Shown: positions 44,861 to 55,970 of the stretch, piece by piece | Position numbering within the stretch: the stretch's first letter is position 1 | Layout: each line of letters opens with the position of its first letter | Source of the DNA: Adiantum capillus-veneris | Lineage: Eukaryota; Streptophyta; Polypodiopsida; Polypodiales; Pteridaceae | DNA length: 64,000 nt | Assembly: GCA_014529385.2 (NCBI GenBank) | Contig: CM043945.1 | Coordinates: 152,247,741 to 152,311,740, forward strand | Direction of reading: 5' to 3' | Made by a program: the position numbers and the translations under genes | The notes under the pieces: model-generated | What the model saw: only the letters and a program-made list of their open reading frames with translations | Told to the model about the DNA's origin: nothing | Database searches by the model: none

Positions 44861-47090
44861 GATGCCTCGTAGAAAGCCTTAGAAAGATGTGGAAGCTGCA
44901 CCGTATGAGGTCATAGATAACTCTTCAACTTAGAAAGCCCATGTGACAAATGAGGACTCGTTGACACAAATTCCTGCAAAGATCTTCATCAGAAAATTTC
45001 AAGTCGTAGATGGGACAAACGTGAAAACGACAATCTTTTGGAAAGAATTAACGACCTTGCATCTGAAGCGATAAGTATTGGAAGGGGCCCAATGCTTGAA
45101 ATTAGATAGTTTTTTTGGCTACCACCATGGGGCACAAACTTCTAGAGAGACCACAAGTTAATGAGATTCAGTCAATACAATGTGGAAGCCATGCTCACTA
45201 ACAAAGACGTGGCATCATCATAGTAAAAATCACAAGAGAACCAATCAACCAAGCCCTCCATCTACAGACAAGATTCACAATCTTCTCCAAAAGACAAAGG
45301 TAGTGTATGATGACAAGGATCTTGTGAAGAAGTAGGGGCACAAGCTCACGTATAGAGACCTTATCTACTACAAAATAGAGTGGCCCCTCAGGCTCATCTC
45401 TCAGCACCTCAAGGTTCTAAAGCCGCCAAGAGACACAAAGTCTAACCTCCTTGTGTGGTAGTCGTGGGTATCGGCTTGGCTGAAAGGAGGACCATAAGGT
45501 GTGACCTCGGTAATTATATTTTAAAGAACCTAGTTGAAGCAAACTTGAAGGAAAGTGATCGCAACAAAGTATATGCACACAAGGATTACCTAACCAAGTA
45601 GTGGAAGTGATCGATGATTTTCTAGAAGTGGAGTTACATTTGAACCTATAACATAATGTCAAGCATGCCGTAAGGTTAGTCAAAAGCTCATCAACCACAC
45701 CAAAAAAATAACGACAAGTGGCCAATGCTCAAGGGAAAAGACACCAGAAAGTGAGGCAACAGAATCAGATTTTGAGCTGGGTAGAGAGATCAGAGGTAAA
45801 GAGGATGTACCTTCATAGTAAAAATAATCAGAGGAGGAAGCTGATCTAGAAGTGCCACTAATCACAAAAAGCACACAAGTTGATTAAATTCCAAAATCCT
45901 AGGCATAGAGGCTCATGTACAAAGTCCAACCAGGAGGAAATGTTGGTAAATCTAGCAGCTGAGAAGAATAAGATGGAGGAGGAAAAGTAAGATCAACCTC
46001 CCCTCGATGTAGATGAGACCAACCTCGGCACGACTTGAAAAGCTAGAGGAGGAAAAAAAAAAGGGAAGATCAAGTTGGCTAGTTCACCTAGAGAGAAGAT
46101 CCATGTTGTTCTGAAGAGGAAAGATGAAGAGAATATAACAGAGGATTCTAAGAGGCAAAGAACAACAAAATCAGATTCTATCTTGAACTCTCCTAGAAGT
46201 CAATTCTCCCACCATGAGGATACAGGTGAAGCCACAATGACTACTTAAAATGCTGTAAAGATAGAGAGACACATGCTTCTTCAAAAACACCTTCTCCTCC
46301 ACCTGCAAGTCCACAACATGAGATACAAGAGTCTCAAATGAAATGGATTATCTAAACCACATTGGAGGATCAATAAAAAATACCACTATGGTAAGGAATG
46401 AAGAACCTCCTACGAATCAAGATAAAAAAAGACCAAATATCAAGAGAAAAAGAGAGACTTGATAGAGGAGAAGTAGGATTTTGAAATAGTAAAGCAAGAG
46501 CAAACCCAAAAAGAAGACAAAGGCAACCTGTGGACCAAGGAAAAGATGATCCCCCAAAGAAAGACCAAGTATCCGGAGAAGTCTCAACAGAGGAGACATG
46601 CAATACAAGAGGTACCACCTCTTTCATGAGCTCATGCGGAGGCATCAGGTAAGCTTCGCATAGAGTTTTCTCTTGAAGATCACCTCAAAATTATAAGGAT
46701 ATAGTTCAAATGCCAAAGAGGAATCTCAAAACTATGGGAGCTAGATGCTAGGGATACCAAAGCTGAAATCAATGCAAAAATTAGGAAGATAAAATGTCTA
46801 TAATAGCAGATCGACAACCTACAAGAGGATAAATAGCAATTCCAAACTTCTCTAGCAAGATAAAATCAAGATGTTTCGAGTATATTTCAAAATCTTAAAA
46901 AAATAGATAGAAGCTAACAATGAAATTCAAGTAGAGCACCAATCTCTCAAAGAAGCTCTAGAGATGAAAAAGAAGAGATAGTCAATCATGTGCAACTTCT
47001 ATGATGTAGTCTAGCATACCCTCTCCACCCTCTTAGAAAATCAAGCTATACATGCACTTGCATCTACTTCTCAAACACCTACCACTTATG
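44861..47090 (+). pseudogene. ORF2 remnant of the outer element, N-terminal and coiled-coil part
   Basis: It begins MPRRKP then TAG, KDVEAAPYEVIDN, KIFIRKFQVVDGTNVKTTIF and continues as a Lys/Glu-rich frame with many stops and shifts (for example KGKIKLASSPREKIHVVLKR near 46050). It ends HTLSTLLENQAIHALASTSQ, TPTTYV and TAG at 47091-47093. The position after a palindromic spacer and the match of its downstream half (53.6-55.4 kb) to the inner ORF2 identify it. It is far more decayed than the inner copy. Confidence 0.55.
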
Positions 47091-47091
47091 T

Positions 47092-50000
47092 TTAGGACAT
47101 TAAATCATTTAAGAAATGCTCGTCTGGCACCACCGCAGTGGCTTCTGATTGAGCATCTTCTCTGATCTCCTCCATTGATGCCGTTGTGATTGGCACATGG
47201 TAGCCTTCATACGTCCTTGCACTACGAGGGGCTACCTCTATGACGTACCACTTTGTAGGATGTAGACTTTGTAGGATGAAATATTACCTGCCAGAGCCAC
47301 ATAACTTACATGAGAGCTTTCAAGCACATAACTTGTAAAAGGGGGATGTTAACTATTTACATACTTACTTGTTCACAATGCGCGGGTAGTACGAAAGTGT
47401 CTCTTACGTCAGTCCATTTCTTAGTAGAATCCACCTCAAGAAAACCAGACTCTCCTCTACGCACAGTAGCGTTGCGACCCTCCATGATTATCTTGAACCA
47501 TTGCACATCGAACAAGTCGACAAAAAATCCTCTGTAATCGATCCTCAAAATCTCTTGCAGCGTGCCGAAGTAAGTGAGTTCCGCCACCACAGGATCTGCA
47601 TCAGAGGAACGTCGTCGACTAGACTGTTCAAATTTTTCCATGATTCCACAATCTTGAGTAAAACGCTTTTTGTCGATTCGTTCCACCCTAAAATGTCGAC
47701 CTTTACACCATGCTGCTGTGTATGACTTATACTACAACGAACAAAGATTATGAGTGGCCGTTCAAATGTTTATAAATAAAGTCACTTGCTAGTCGTACAT
47801 TGCAAACTTACCTTGGTCGCGCAACCCCGAGAGCACTCCCACTCTTCTTCAGTCACTTCGTCACCGCATTGTTGTGTGCTTTTCAATTGGTTGTGCAACC
47901 ATCTTAAGCTCATGAAGGTTGGTAGTCTCTCCAGAACCGTTGGATAGTGCATCGGTGGTTGTCTTCCCCGTCTCCACTCGATTCGTGCCCTTTGTCGCTC
48001 TTGCTTTGCATCCTCATATTGTGAAATCCACTTTTGCATCACTGAATTGTGAAGCATGAAAAATCGGTTGATTTTAGCCTCTAGATCTTTCGTCATCTTC
48101 TTCTCAACACCGAGATTGCACATGACAATCCCAGATATGCGCTCATCATCTATGGTTCGCCACAGCGTGTCCCGGGATTTATCAAATCCGTCTAGCCACT
48201 CTCCAATGTACACTAGGGACTCTGATACCAACCAACCTTCTGCCATGCTACCCTCCGGACGTGCCTTTTGATGCACATATCCCTTAAGCATTTTCATGAA
48301 ACGTTCTAAGAAGAACATCCATCTGGAATGAACTGTGCCAGCTATTTCCACCTCATCAACTATGTGAACAAGAAGATGCACCTGAATGGTTAGCATTGTA
48401 GTAGGAAAATGTTTCTCAAACATGCACACAAGCTCCGCAGCATTTAGTTTGGCGAATGGTATGGAGTCTACGTTGATCTCCTTTTGTGAGATCCATTGCA
48501 CCAGCTTTGCAAGTTTGTAGATTGTGTTACGGATGTCGAGAGACAAACATCCCTCAATGGCAACCGGTAAAATAAACTGTAAAGTATGTGCAGCAATGAT
48601 ATTAAAGTCCACATTTTATGCAATGATATTAAAGTCCACTATGAACGTACCTGACACATTTTATGCCAATCGTGTGACTTCAAACCGGTAAGCTTTCCTT
48701 CTTTAGTAAAACACGTTCGGAGCGAGTGCATTATGCCAGTGGGGGTCCTCAAAGATCGAATGGTCTCTTTTACTTTGCGTTCTTGGGCTCCTGTGAAAAT
48801 CCATGGTGCTTTAGGGAGTTTTATCGATCCATCAGACGCTGTTTGCGGCCAATATTGCTCCATACGATCCACATTTCTAAGGTCAACTCTGGCTCCCAAA
48901 GTATCTTTCTTGCCGGTCAGATGGTCCCATAGTAGATTACCCACATTCTTGAATATGTGCATTGGATCGAGCAAGTGATTGATCATGAGTCGGGGCCAGT
49001 ATGGTAACTCGTACCATAGAGATAGTCTCTTCATCCCTGGAGGCAATCCGTCATCGCACATCTCCTTCTGCTCTAACCATGCTTGTGCAGACATCCTTGG
49101 TGGCTCTCTTCCCAAAAAGCCGTCGCGTAACACATGATTCTCTAGAAGATACGCTTGATGACCTTCGTAGATTTGCTTCTTCAGTGAGGGTGCCCTACGT
49201 GCATTCAGTCTAGGTCCACATGTGACACATGCTCTGTATCCGCTTGTTTGAAGCCTTGCATGTATACACATGATAATAGATCAACTATGGGAAAAAACAA
49301 GATTTACAGTGTCTGACTGAGGAGTGTCAATAGATCACCTGAGCATTCTGTTAGCCCGGGATAGTCATGCATGGTCCACATTAGAATGCCTCTGATCAAA
49401 GCATTCCGTCGTCCTGTGTGTCGGCTCATATCCACCACCTCTATGCCAATCCACAATTGTTGTAGCTCTTCCAATAGTGGACGAAGATACACATCCATAT
49501 TCCCCACTTTATATCGCCCTGGCACAATCAAGCTTAGCCATAGGTGCCCCTTCTTCGTAGTCAACCACGGGGGAATGTTGTAGTTGACGATGACAACAGG
49601 CCATACACTGTAAGATGTTGATCTTTGACCAAATGGATTTACGCCATCCATAGCCAGGCCTAAGCGCAAATTTCAAGCTTCCCTGGCAAAATCCGACCAT
49701 GTTCCATCTATATGTTTCCACGCTACGCAATCTGCAGGAATTCGTAGCACACCATCCGAAGATTTATTCTCCTCATGCCATGATGCTAGGGCGGCCATGG
49801 ACTTACATTCGAAGAAATGCTTGATGCGAGGAAGCAGAGGGAAATATCGCAGAACCTTTTGTGGAATTTTTGTCCCGTGGAGATCTACTCGATATCTTTT
49901 GGAATCACATTTCGGACACTTCTCCATGTCTATGTATTCCCCTCTGAAAAGAATGCAGTCATTAGGACAAGTGTGGATAGAATTGTAATCCATCCCCAAG

Positions 50001-50707
50001 TTTTGCAAAATCTTTCTTGCTTCATCTCGGGAATCTGGCATCACATTGTCAGCTGGTAGTATGTGCTCTTTCAGCAATCTACACAACATAAAAATATGAT
50101 ACAGTCGTGTAAAAATCTATCAGATCATTATACATTTAGAGTTTTATTAAAGTAAACTAATTGTAATAGATCACCTGAAAAGCGCTGTGATGCTAGTGTC
50201 ACTCCATCCAAACTTTGCCTGCATGTTGAGAAGAACCAGGAGTGCTTTCAATCTAGACATACGTGCTCCATTATACAATGGCGTATCGGCTTCACTTTTC
50301 ATATCATCATAGATAAGCCTTTCTGAATCCATGATCGTCTCGATCATTTCATCAATCTAGGGCTCAAACATTGCCTCGTTGGGAATGTGCTCTGCATGAT
50401 CATCCCCCGAGCTGTCAGAGGCTACATCTTGTGGCCTCACATATGCTGCTTGACCAAAGCGCCTGCGAACACGTCTACTGGGTTGCAAGATTGCTGCTTG
50501 TTGGCCAGCGTCAGAGTCCGACGAGTTATAATTGGCAACAACTCGATCTATAATAGATGGATCGAACTCGCCAAATTCGCGAACATGCTGCAAAGAAACA
50601 CGTCTTGTTCGTCGCACAGCATGCTTGCATTGATTACAAGGACATAAGACCCTCGTTGAGAGATAGGTGTTTCGGTTGGACGGTCCCACATCCTCGTCAC
50701 TACTCAT
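47092..50707 (-). pseudogene. CACTA transposase (TNP2-like), nearly complete, six exons
   Basis: Exons on the minus strand, by GT-AG sites and frame: 50707-50175, 50078 to about 49336, about 49283-48651, 48576-47812, 47731-47369 and 47250-47092. Exon 1 has MSSDEDVG and CPCNQCKH (transposase-associated domain). Exon 2 has CPNDCILFRGE, CPKCDSKRYR and VWPVVIVNYNIPPW. Exon 3 has the TNP2 core (LSLWYELPYWPRLMINHLLD, WDHLTGKKDT). Exon 4 is DUF4218-like (HSRWMFFLERFMKMLKGYVH, RPEGSMAEGWLV). Exon 5 is DUF4216-like (LTYFGTLQEILRIDYRGFF, DTFVLPAHCEQ), and the last exon begins WYVIEVAPRSARTYEGY. Stops at 50357-50359 and 49673-49675 break it. The exon 2/3 junction is the least certain. The last codons overlap the flanking direct repeat, so the 3' end is probably truncated. 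Confidence 0.88.
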
Positions 50708-50769
50708 AATGAGGATAAAAAACTTATAACCTGGACAACAAATTTAATATTCTATTGCCATTCTTCGTC

Positions 50770-50772
<3 letters not shown>

Positions 50773-50838
<66 letters not shown>
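50773..50838 (+). repeat. CT microsatellite
   Basis: More than 30 uninterrupted CT units just upstream of the transposase start codon, read as GA on the coding strand. Confidence 0.97.
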
Positions 50839-50839
<1 letters not shown>

Positions 50840-51159
50840 ACCTCACATTCTCTAGTCATGTCCAATCCCCGCACACCTCGGTCTAGAGGTGCACGGAGAT
50901 CAGAACCACCGGGTTATAATCTCGTCTTTATTGGTCAATACCTATATTTGTGGGTATAAGAAATCTACACACCCACGTCTACATGATACTGCATGTAGTG
51001 GACAAAACCCCTTTGCCTCTTCTCTAGCTGTAGCACTTCACAACATCTTAACATCTTTTCACAGTAGATCTTTTCACTGTTCGTCTAACTCTAAATCCTA
51101 AACCGTAAGTAATTCTTGCGTGGACTCGATCTAACGTAAAGAAGCGTAAATCTAAATAA
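50839..51159. other. CACTA upstream region, no gene seen
   Basis: Probable 5' flank of the transposase gene. Open stretches on the plus strand are short and unlike any protein I know. Confidence 0.4.
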
Positions 51160-51250
51160 ACGTAAATCTAATTTAACGTAAGTCTACATCTAACCTAATC
51201 TTTAACGTCTTTTGGGATAGTTTCCTACGACGTTAAAACTCTCTTCTTCT

Positions 51251-51283
<33 letters not shown>

Positions 51284-51950
51284 ACCTAAATAAACCTAAG
51301 TCTAATCTAATATAACATAAATCTAAATCTAACGTAAATTATGTTATATTAAAAACAAAGAACTAAACTAACAGGGATTATAAGAACCTTAAAACTAATT
51401 TAACACATAATTTTTCACATAACTCGGCAAGAGTTGGCATTCTCATCACTAAAGATGTGAGAGTTAACTTCCAGCGGTGACGCTGCCTCATCTCCATCCA
51501 CATCTGACGACAGCAATTGGCCCTTTAGACCGTTCTTGCTCTTGTTACTAACTTTGAAGTTGCTGTTGAATGACTAGAGGTTGTCTAGATGGTCATTGTG
51601 TCGGGGATGTAGTGACTCTTGCCGCCCTGAAGATCCACCTTCTTCCCTATCTTCTGAAGACATTTCACCAGTACTTTTGGATCGACGGAGCCCACCATGA
51701 GTGAAGGCAGCAATACCCTATATTCCATTGAGGGCTTTCTTCACCCGCTTCATGCAGACATCGCAGTCTATGGAGACCTAAATCTAATATAATATAACGT
51801 AAATCTAAATCTAGCGTAAATAAACATAAATTTAGTTAAAAATAAACCTAAATCTAATTTAATGTAAGTCTACATATAACCTAATCTTTAACGTCTTTTA
51901 AGATAGTTTCCTACGACGTTATAACTCTCTTCTTCTTGTGTGTGTGCGCG
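51160..51950 (+). repeat. Direct repeat of about 100 bases flanking the captured fragment
   Basis: CTAATTTAACGTAAGTCTAC...TTTCCTACGACGTTAAAACTCTCTTCTTCTTGTGTG at about 51165-51262 recurs at about 51853-51946. A shorter piece (TAGTTTCCTACGACGTTAAA) is at 52107-52126. AT-rich CTAAATCTAA words surround both. The HIPP fragment lies exactly between the two long copies. Confidence 0.85.
51415..51780 (-). pseudogene. Captured fragment of a HIPP-type heavy-metal-associated (HMA) protein
   Basis: The minus strand encodes VSIDCDVCMKRVKKALNGI with the metal-binding C-x-x-C of an HMA domain, then TAG, GIAAF, and after a one-base shift GSVDPKVLVKCLQKIGKKVD and LQGGKSHYI. This is the alpha1 and beta4-alpha2 part of an HMA domain as found in heavy-metal-associated isoprenylated plant proteins; about ten residues of the middle strands are missing. 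A polar downstream part (FNSNFKVSNKSKNGLKGQL, SSDVDGDEAASPL) may derive from the same gene's linker. The parent protein binds or carries metal ions in the cytosol or at membranes. Stops and the shift show it is not functional. Confidence 0.8.
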
Positions 51951-52123
51951 TGTGTGGATGTGTGTGCCAATAAAAAGAGATAAATGGTATAACCTTTCTA
52001 TCACCCATGCCAAGTATGATAGATTGATTATGCCATTTCCCTCTTGAATAATAGGTCTTGAGTTCAACTCCTCGTCGGCTAGATCTTTAGGTCTTTTAAT
52101 TTTAATTAGTTTCCTACGACGTT

Positions 52124-52365
52124 AAATTAGTTTCTCTCTCTTTCTCTCTCAATGTGTGTGCGTTTTTTTGGATCGTATGCATGTTTTCTCTCTCTTTTCC
52201 TCTCTCAATGTGTGCGTTTTTTGTTTATGCATGTTCTCTCTCTCTTTTCCTCTCTCAATGCGTGCGTTTTTTGTTTATGCATGCTCTCTCTCTCTTTTTC
52301 TCTCTCAATGTGTGTGTGCATTCTTTGTTTATGTATGTGTGTGTGCGTTTTTGTTTTTGTTTGTA

Positions 52366-52400
<35 letters not shown>

Positions 52401-52426
52401 TGTCTCTCTCTCTCTCAAAAACACTA

Positions 52427-52462
<36 letters not shown>

Positions 52463-52563
52463 GGAGAGAGAAAGAGGGGAAGGGAACATGAGAATGAGGA
52501 GAGGGAAGGAGCATACCTGGCTCTCCTTCCTCTCCTCGTGTGTGTGTGTGTGTGTGTGTGGAG

Positions 52564-52610
<47 letters not shown>
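52124..52610 (+). repeat. Minisatellite plus CT, GT and GA microsatellites
   Basis: Four units of about 50 bases (CTCTCTCAATGTGTGCGTTTTTTGTTTATGCATG type) cover 52130-52342. Pure CT, GT, GA, GT and GA tracts follow to about 52625. The overlapping open frames here in several registers are low-complexity artefacts. Confidence 0.93.
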
Positions 52611-52621
<11 letters not shown>

Positions 52622-52720
52622 GTGAGGGAGAGCGTTACCTGCTCCTTGCTTGAGGGTGCCGAAAAACTTAGATTTGAGATCTGAGTTTTTGGGCGCGCTC
52701 GGTTATTTTTTTAGCCCAGC

Positions 52721-52780
52721 CGGCGTCGCTATGAGCGTCGCAAATTTCTTTGTAAATTTGCGACGCTCATAGCGACGCCG
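52721..52780. repeat. CACTA subterminal hairpin, 27-bp perfect arms
   Basis: CGGCGTCGCTATGAGCGTCG plus CAAATTT at 52721-52747 pairs perfectly with 52754-52780 across a six-base loop. A further GAGCGTCGC and AGCGTTGC follow before the terminus at 52841. GCGACGC-type subterminal repeats are common at CACTA ends. Confidence 0.93.
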
Positions 52781-52822
52781 TGAATTTTTTTTTTGAGCGT
52801 CGCTGTGTGAGCGTTGCTAATA

Positions 52823-52841
52823 TGAATAGCCTCTTGTAGTG
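52823..52841 (-). mobile_element. CACTA terminal inverted repeat (right end)
   Basis: The minus strand reads CACTACAAGAGGCTATTC. CACTACAAGA is the usual start of plant CACTA ends. The three bases outside are TGG. Confidence 0.85.
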
Positions 52842-53611
52842 TGGGAGGACAGCAAGAGCAAATAGCAAGGGGGCTCGCCCAAGAGAGAGAGAGAGGGGGC
52901 TGATTTTTGCAAGGATTATCACACACACACTCACACAATCTCATGTGTGAAGAAAGAGAAGAATATCTCTTGCCAAGCTTTAATGGAGAGCTCATCACCT
53001 ACTCCAAGCTTGTGAGATAGAAGCCTACATCGACATACTCTTGGCATGTGGATGCAAATCCAACCAAGAGCCAAGATTTAATGTATGCTCGTCTCCTCTA
53101 CCAAGCTAATTACTAAGCTAAGCTATGCTAATATGCATGATTATGTGAGGAGATGTACATCTTTCTTGTAAGATACTCCTTCTTCCTCTCAATCTACTCT
53201 CATACCCTGCTAGCTCTCACCATCTTCGAAGGTGTGTGAGGTCTTGGGTCTGAGACCGGGGATAATTGATGTTGAGTTTGCTAAGTGTTTTGCTTAGTGC
53301 ATGAAGCTTTCATCTTCATTGCACTAGCTAGTCTTGAAGGAACACAAAGAATTGTATTGTACAATGTCTCTCTTGATGGGAGAAACCATAATACAAAGCC
53401 TTGGAGGGGGGACCGGCTCCATGCAAATCTGGTCCTCAACTGTTGTCAATAGCTTAATTTCTCTCTCTTTTGAAAGTATTGTTCATGCTATCTAACTAGG
53501 TGTTATGCTTTTTGTTGCTCTCTCCACCCAAGCACTCTTGTAATTATCATTAGGACTCTATTCTAATGAAATGCCCACTATGTTCATGCCAATTTTCTCT
53601 ACACACAAGTT
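52842..53611. other. Unassigned 770-base segment between the CACTA end and ORF2
   Basis: No coding potential. It begins with GAGAGA and CACACA tracts and includes CTTGGAGGGGGGACCGGCTCC near 53400. It may be the remains of an earlier insertion that created the long flanking duplication and later received the CACTA element. Confidence 0.4.
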
Positions 53612-55440
53612 TTTAGGCCATTAAATGTTACATGCCAAAAGGTTCACAGAAGGAGTACATGAGATGTGAGCTTAAAGTTCTTGAATGGACCATGCTCCCT
53701 ATTATCAAACCAGACGAGGTCATCAAACAATTTGACCTTGAAAGGTGGCCCTTTCTCTTATGAATCAATAAGCTCTACTATGGAGAAATAATCTCCAACC
53801 AACACTAGAACTTAGTGCTAAAGGCGACTATAAAGATGTACCAGTAGTTGTAGATCAAGTGCTTGTTGCACGGGAGAGACTCACACACCCATGAAGTGCA
53901 TGCAAACGCTACCTAGATCAACATAATGTCAATCGATGACACGATAGGCACACGGAGGAAATCTTAAGCTTGTCAGGCTAAGACCATCCTACACATACAA
54001 CACTCTGGAAGGACAACTAAACCACAATCAAGAACCTCAGTGCTCTCAACTACACCACCTAGCCACATACACACATACAGAAGGTAACTCACCTAATCAT
54101 GCCAGATTCGTACGAAACTTAAGGAACACCATCCCCTCACTAGGATACACCTATCCCTAAGCTTCTACACTCAAAACCCTCACTCTAAACCCATCTGCGG
54201 AAAACGCTTAGGATGATAGAGCCAAATTTTGAAAGTGCTCGAAACTAAAATTTATGAGTACCTACACGTAGCTTATGTTGCCATGATTCTATAGACTACT
54301 AGCACGCAGAAAACAGACATCGTTTGATACACTTACGGCCACAAATAGCTAGTAGATGCGTCGGCGTGTGCGCTTCTTCTCGCGGGGAATGCTTGTCGTT
54401 GTTGCGTAGCTCTCCTCGAGCCTACAACAATGGTGCAGTCGGATCTCCAATGCGTTGAGTGATCCGGGTGTAGCGAGAGGATGAAGCTCACGCTCTCTCT
54501 CTTTCTCTCTCACACACAGTAGACGACAGCGCTAAGTTTTGATTATGAATCAAGTCTCCTTACAAAATGACCTAGGTACCTTATATACTAAGGCTACCTT
54601 AGGTTTAACCAAAAATGGGGTTGAAAGGGTCAAATGACTTTGTATTTACAATCTGGAAGTGCCATTGCACCCCGGCTTCTGAAACTAGAATAACTACTCA
54701 TTACGAATGACGTTTATAGCCATAATCCGCATCATTTCATAACTTGCAGACGATAAGACTTTGGTACGCAACTTGAGTTATGTTGTGTTGTTGACCCAGC
54801 GGTCAACAGTGCTCTTCATCCTAGAGAGGCAACCATTATGGAAAAAAGTGGTTTGAGAAATGGCCCCAAGATGAAACTCATTATAGAAGTGGTCCACACT
54901 CAAGATCGACCCGACCTATTGCCCAATCCCTGGATGAAATCCCAGGAAACATAATACACATGGAGAAGTAGGAGACCCTTAGTTTTGACCTACCTAATAC
55001 TCTCAAAGCCTACCAGCAACTTCATATCAATAGAGGCATGCATGGTCCATACGATGAAGGGAGTAATTACTCATATGAGAGATGTATCAGATCTTACATT
55101 CCAAATGCTCACAAATGTTTCAAATATGGTCATCACTTGCATATAAGAATTTGAGGATATAGAAGCAATGGAACACCCATGGTAGGTGTTCCTAAAAGGC
55201 ACCGAGGGAACTAGCTAGAACTTGGAACCAAGGCCCCTCAAGGAACATACTTATGGGGCTATATGCCAGGTTGATGCTTCTCCCCTTTCATTACCTGCAG
55301 ACTTTTGAGGAGGCCTTCATCATAGGGTCTTTGAGATGGACTCAACCATTTTCAACCCCATCAAAAAGTTTCTACATGCCAAGAACATAGCCTATCAAAT
55401 CATATTAATGAACAATCCATTCAACTTGTCAGGATAACCC
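53612..55440 (+). pseudogene. ORF2 remnant of the outer element, C-terminal part
   Basis: It reads IKCYMPKGSQKEYM, LKVLEWTMLPIIKPDEVIKQ and FDLERWPFLL, then many shifts, and near 55265 ARLMLLPFHYLQTFEEAF followed after a shift by DSTIFNPIKKFLHAKNIAYQ. These align with the inner ORF2 segments ALEWEKRVFKSM, REWLQPSLPYP, YQRIMFLPSYHLQDFEEAF and TDIFGPTMLNLHARYES. The match shows the same protein family, heavily decayed, and continues the frame of 44861-47090. Confidence 0.7.
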
Positions 55441-55856
55441 CCGATCCCTGATTTGAAGAGGATCCACCCTTTTTCATTACAAAATGATTGGATAATTCTT
55501 GAATCTACAAACACTTGACTAAAGGTAAGAAAAGTACTAAATACGATTTTAACACCTGGCATAGCCCGTGGTAGAAAGTTTTTCCCAAAAACTTTTGTCT
55601 TGGACCCACAAAATCCCTTGTTAACAAAATTCAGTGCTCATAGATTTAAATGACATAAAGTGTAGTGCTTGGTACTTAAACCAAGATACACAAATACATC
55701 ACACAAACTATGACCACTTTCCATTCCCTAATTTAGTGTTCAAAAACACTTTTTAGTCAGTCATCTTCAATGCTGAACACTTTGGTAGGTCCCCTAAGAA
55801 AAACTCCAAAGCATTCACTGGTTCAAAGATCTTTTCCTCCCCTTCTTCATCCTTTC
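55441..55856. other. Non-coding stretch upstream of the helicase fragment
   Basis: No repeat or long frame. The last 40 bases (CTTTTCCTCCCCTTCTTCATCC) look like the polypyrimidine tract of an intron end. Confidence 0.45.
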
Positions 55857-55970
55857 CCTATTCTAAAGCGAATGATGGATGGAAGTAAAGTGATCATATT
55901 TATGGAAACAAAAAGAGGTTGCGATCAAGTTACTAAACAACTTCCAATGGATGAAATACAATCGTTTTGA
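55857..55970 (+). pseudogene. Fragment of a DBP2/p68-type DEAD-box RNA helicase
   Basis: The reading ILKRMMDGSKVIIFMETKRG, then CDQVTKQLPMD, matches the start of the C-terminal helicase domain (motif IV region) of the DBP2/DDX5 family, where the family reads close to MDGSRILIF-ETKKGCDQ-TRQLRMD. Helicases of this family unwind RNA in the nucleus during processing. Only about 35 residues remain before EIQSF and TGA. A pyrimidine-rich tract just upstream suggests a single exon with its acceptor, either captured by a transposon or left from a dead gene. No other exons were found nearby. Confidence 0.75.

Larger units (their letters stand above)
47106..52841 (-). mobile_element. CACTA transposon with intact right terminus, left end lost
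   Basis: The right end reads CACTACAAGAGGCTATTC from 52841 inward on the minus strand, followed by subterminal GCGACGCTC motifs and a 27-bp hairpin. The body contains the transposase, a captured HIPP fragment and several microsatellites. At the left, coding sequence of the transposase runs to the flank, so the left TIR is missing. It lies in the ORF2 of the outer Ty3 element. Confidence 0.75.
47091..53626. repeat. 15-base near-identical direct repeat flanking the insertion in ORF2
   Basis: TTTAGGACATTAAAT at 47091-47105 and TTTAGGCCATTAAAT at 53612-53626 bracket the inserted DNA and fuse the two halves of the outer ORF2 when one copy is removed. It looks like a target-site duplication but is far longer than the 3 bases made by CACTA elements. 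Confidence 0.6.

Noticed and set aside
45417-45874. Minus-strand ORFs of 102 and 64 codons as small genes.
   Set aside because: They are antisense to the decayed ORF2 remnant and have no recognisable motif.
47220-47240. CACTACGAGGGGCTA as the left TIR of the second CACTA element, because it resembles the right end CACTACAAGAGGCTA.
   Set aside because: It lies inside the last transposase exon (WYVIEVAPRSARTYEGY on the minus strand), so it is coding sequence; the bases outside do not form a matching 3-base duplication either.
52152-52684. Overlapping ORFs of 97-176 codons rich in Ser/Leu and Cys/Val or Arg/Glu.
   Set aside because: They are translations of CT, GT and GA microsatellites in several frames.
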